Shown piece by piece: positions 62,188-64,000 of a DNA stretch of 64,000 nucleotides; position 1 is the first letter of the stretch, and the number at the start of each line of letters is the position of its first letter. This stretch comes from Ohtaekwangia sp036786105 (lineage in GTDB: Bacteria; Bacteroidota; Bacteroidia; Cytophagales; Cyclobacteriaceae), in contig NZ_DAIQRQ010000001.1 in assembly GCF_036786105.1 (NCBI RefSeq), positions 62,001 to 126,000 of the forward strand, given 5' to 3'. A program made the position numbers and the translations under genes. The notes beneath the pieces were generated by a model, which saw nothing but the letters and a program-made list of their open reading frames with translations, ran no database searches and had not been told where the DNA came from.

Positions 62188-62480
62188 CCGGAATTTTTCT
62201 GTACAACTCGAAAGTCGCGAAAATATCACAAGCATTGGTAAAAACATCATTCTAACAATACCGGAATGCGGTTTTGGAATGAAGATTATTTTGTTTCTGA
62301 TGAATAAGAATCTGAGCTGGTGTGCGCTTTAAATCAACAATTTGAAATTTGTTAGCAGGCTATGCTCTAACGATATGAATTTCCATAGGTAGGTAATAAG
62401 CCCTTGAAATGGCTTGAAAATCAGAAAATCGGGAAATAATAAACAGAATTCTCTTAAAAGGTACTTATTCACTGATCTCA

Positions 62481-62960
62481 TTAAATAATCGAAGGGAAGA
62501 TATTGTCTCCTTCTTTTATCAAACCACTCAGAATAACTTTTGCTGTAATGCCTCCATGGCCTCGCATAGCATTATAACCTCCTGTACCCAGATTTTCTTC
62601 CATTCTCGAGCAAGGATGGCATTCTCCGGAATATTCAAAAATTGCTTCCCCAATCTTGAATTGCTTGTTTTTGAGTGAAAGAAGATTGATTCCTTCAACC
62701 ACGATATTTCTTCGCGTAAGGGCCGGATCAACAGCGCCTCTGCCGAGGAATGAACCAACTGCTTTTAAATGTTCCAACTGAATGAGCGTTACCTGCCTGG
62801 AGCCGCCCGAAGTTTTATATCGATCGCCCGTCAACCCTTTATTTTGCACAGCCATTACTTCTTTTACAAACAACACAGCCTCCAACCGTGCTGGCCGGAT
62901 TAAAATGGCCTTTACTCTACCGACCTGTGCATAATTTCCAAAGAGCTCTTTAAATTCCAT
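62481..62960 (-). CDS. MOSC-domain protein
   Basis: A 159-residue single-domain MOSC (molybdenum cofactor sulfurase C-terminal) protein, from the ATG at 62960; the longer frame would run across the divergent promoter. Signatures: GLTGDRYKTSGGSRQVTLIQLEHL (about 48-71), LTRRNIVVEGINLLSL (about 86-101), FEYSGECHPCSRMEENLG (about 115-132, with the conserved Cys) and AMRGHGGITAKVI. MOSC domains bind a sulfurated cofactor or act in detoxifying N-hydroxylated compounds. The substrate is unknown. Confidence 0.9.
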   Translation of the reverse strand: MEFKELFGNYAQVGRVKAILIRPARLEAVLFVKEVMAVQNKGLTGDRYKTSGGSRQVTLIQLEHLKAVGSFLGRGAVDPALTRRNIVVEGINLLSLKNKQFKIGEAIFEYSGECHPCSRMEENLGTGGYNAMRGHGGITAKVILSGLIKEGDNIFPSII

Positions 62961-63078
62961 ATAGCGGGATTTGATGTGTACTTTAAAATACGAAGACCAT
63001 GCAGATTCAAAAAAAATCCCAAAATACTCTGCATGCATAATAAAAAATTTCTACCTTCGCTCTCCCTCATTCAAACGT
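62961..63078. promoter_or_regulatory. Divergent promoter with a probable MarR operator
   Basis: An 8-bp inverted repeat CATGCAGA (62998-63005) / TCTGCATG (63028-63035) lies between the MOSC and marR genes. Possible promoters: TCTG-N20-TACCTTCG for marR (-7 at 63052-63059, 19 nt before the ATG), and TTTG-N17-TATTTTAA for MOSC on the minus strand. The repeat overlaps both, which fits autoregulation by the MarR protein, by inference. Confidence 0.45.
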
Positions 63079-63528
63079 ATGCGAAGGGAAGAAACTGTAG
63101 ATCATCATATAAAAACAGCATGGCATGCTATTGCCCGCATGTATAACCAACAGGCGGGCAAGTATGATATTACAACTTCCATCGGATTTGTTTTACTGAA
63201 CATTCATTCTGAAGAAGGAACGGCAGCAACCAAAATAGCTCCTCTAATGGGACTTGAAGCACGAAGCCTTACGCGCATGCTCAAAACGATGGAAGAGAAG
63301 AAGCTTATCTATAGAGAGCCTGATCCGACCGATAGGCGTTCCGTTAGAATTTTTCTCACGCCCCTCGGTAAAAAGAAAAAAGAGGTTTCTCGCCAAACCG
63401 TACTTCAATTTAACAATGTAGTGCGTCAACAAATAGACGAAAGCAAACTGGCAGTATTTTTTGAAGTGCTTCAAAACATTAACCAGATTATCGAACTAAA
63501 TAATATTTACGAAAAAGTAGAGAATTAA
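63079..63528 (+). CDS. MarR-family transcriptional regulator
   Basis: A 149-residue winged-helix repressor; the ATG at 63079 was chosen because the longer frame crosses the promoter and starts in weakly coding sequence. The MarR core is visible: TTSIGFVLLNIHSEEGTAATKIAPLMGLEARSLTRMLKTMEEKKLIYREPDPTDRRSVRIFLTPLGKKK (about 34-103), with the DRR wing tip. It precedes a 3-hydroxyacyl-CoA dehydrogenase gene by 48 bp. It probably controls a fatty-acid-degradation operon, perhaps sensing acyl-CoA, by inference. Confidence 0.9.
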   Translation: MRREETVDHHIKTAWHAIARMYNQQAGKYDITTSIGFVLLNIHSEEGTAATKIAPLMGLEARSLTRMLKTMEEKKLIYREPDPTDRRSVRIFLTPLGKKKKEVSRQTVLQFNNVVRQQIDESKLAVFFEVLQNINQIIELNNIYEKVEN

Positions 63529-63576
63529 CTTCGTGCAGTTGTGACATCGCTGCATGAATTCATCAAAATATATAGT

Positions 63577-64000
63577 ATGAAACGTTCTATTCGCAAAGTT
63601 GCTGTTTTAGGTTCCGGCGTAATGGGTTCAGCCATCGCTTGCCATTTTGCCAACATTGGCTGCCAGGTAATGCTTCTTGATATTGCTCCGAAAGAGCTGA
63701 ATGATGAAGAGAAAGTTAAAGGTCTTACAGTGGAAAGTAAAGCTGTAAAGAATCGCATCGTTCAGAGTTCATTCGATCGCTCGATCAAGTCTAGTCCCGG
63801 TCCTATATATAGCAGGAAATTTATCTCGCGCATTACACTCGGCAACTTCGATGACGATATGGCCAGGATCAAGGACTACGACTGGATTATCGAGGTGGTT
63901 GTAGAAAACCTGGATATAAAAAAGAAAGTATATGAGCAGGTAGAAAAATTCCGCAAGCCGGGCACGCTCGTTACTTCCAACACATCGGGTATACCCATAC
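63577..64000 (+). CDS. 3-hydroxyacyl-CoA dehydrogenase (beta-oxidation), 5' part
   Basis: Only the first 141 codons are in the window; the gene runs off the right edge. The NAD-binding Rossmann motif VAVLGSGVMGSAIACHFANIG (about 8-28) and the VVENLDIKKKVY...TSNTSGIP region are typical of the HAD domain of FadB/FadJ-like multifunctional enzymes. Start ATG at 63577. It would oxidise 3-hydroxyacyl-CoA in fatty acid degradation. Co-transcription with the marR gene upstream is likely. Confidence 0.9.
   Translation, partial: MKRSIRKVAVLGSGVMGSAIACHFANIGCQVMLLDIAPKELNDEEKVKGLTVESKAVKNRIVQSSFDRSIKSSPGPIYSRKFISRITLGNFDDDMARIKDYDWIIEVVVENLDIKKKVYEQVEKFRKPGTLVTSNTSGIPI

Noticed and set aside
1..64000. 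CRISPR arrays, tRNA or rRNA genes, IS elements, prophage
   Set aside because: I read the gaps for regular repeats, T-loop-like GGTTCGAATCC sequences, transposase motifs and phage genes and found none.

Overview
The window reads as chromosomal DNA of a gliding-type Bacteroidota, most likely Cytophagales. The signs are a protein with a type IX secretion (T9SS) C-terminal sorting domain, DUF4175 and DUF3857 proteins, Bacteroidota-type PurM and YbeY, a GH3-family protein, and several TAnnTTTG promoter elements. I see no rRNA, tRNA, CRISPR array, insertion sequence or prophage. Coding density is high and most genes are housekeeping or envelope functions.

Layout. 0-5 kb: a very large secreted beta-rich protein of unknown function. 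5-9 kb: a tetrapyrrole-methylase-fold methyltransferase, S-adenosylmethionine synthetase, a LpxL-type acyltransferase and a short-chain dehydrogenase. 9-13 kb: two tandem DUF3857/transglutaminase-like proteins. 13-20 kb: RadA, a UbiA prenyltransferase, a Tat-exported sugar-isomerase-like lipoprotein, a geranylgeranyl-reductase-like flavoprotein, a degenerate receiver protein, an aspartyl protease with a PDZ domain and a LOG-family hydrolase. 20-25 kb: a 40-residue membrane microprotein, DUF2911, a probable frameshifted remnant, an OmpA/PD40 protein, a HisA-like barrel lacking the usual catalytic Asp, and PurM. 25-30 kb: RpiB, TatC, GlyA and three TPM-domain proteins. 30-40 kb: UPF0316, DUF6263, GH3, then a tight collagen-like/recJ/lptB operon, a coiled-coil plus SPOR-like protein and fumarase. 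40-45 kb: ECF sigma/anti-sigma pair, DUF6249, an FtsX/MacB permease, ComF and an AhpD-like protein. 45-58 kb, all on +: DUF4175, an RsbW-like ATPase, YbeY, MnmG, a methyltransferase, an Ig-like lipoprotein, a TPR protein and a HAMP/GAF sensor. 58-64 kb: the T9SS cargo, a MOSC protein, MarR and the start of a beta-oxidation dehydrogenase.

The most striking signal is not a gene. Three near-perfect ParB-binding parS sites lie within 117 bp in front of mnmG (49477-49593). About 4.5 kb further on, a 255-bp gap (54062-54316) carries one perfect and two 8-of-9 DnaA boxes and runs into a 90% AT stretch. Hand counts show strong C-over-G excess on the + strand just before this gap and near balance just after it. 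Together these mark a candidate chromosomal origin (oriC) and centromere region. Three further TTTCACGTGAAA palindromes fall in the same 10 kb and nowhere else in the window that I could find.

Functional links: TatC (25.4-26.3 kb) would export the Tat lipoprotein at 15.4 kb. GlyA, PurM and MetK connect one-carbon, purine and methyl metabolism. LptB, the acyltransferase, the permease and the OmpA/TPR/T9SS proteins serve the outer envelope.
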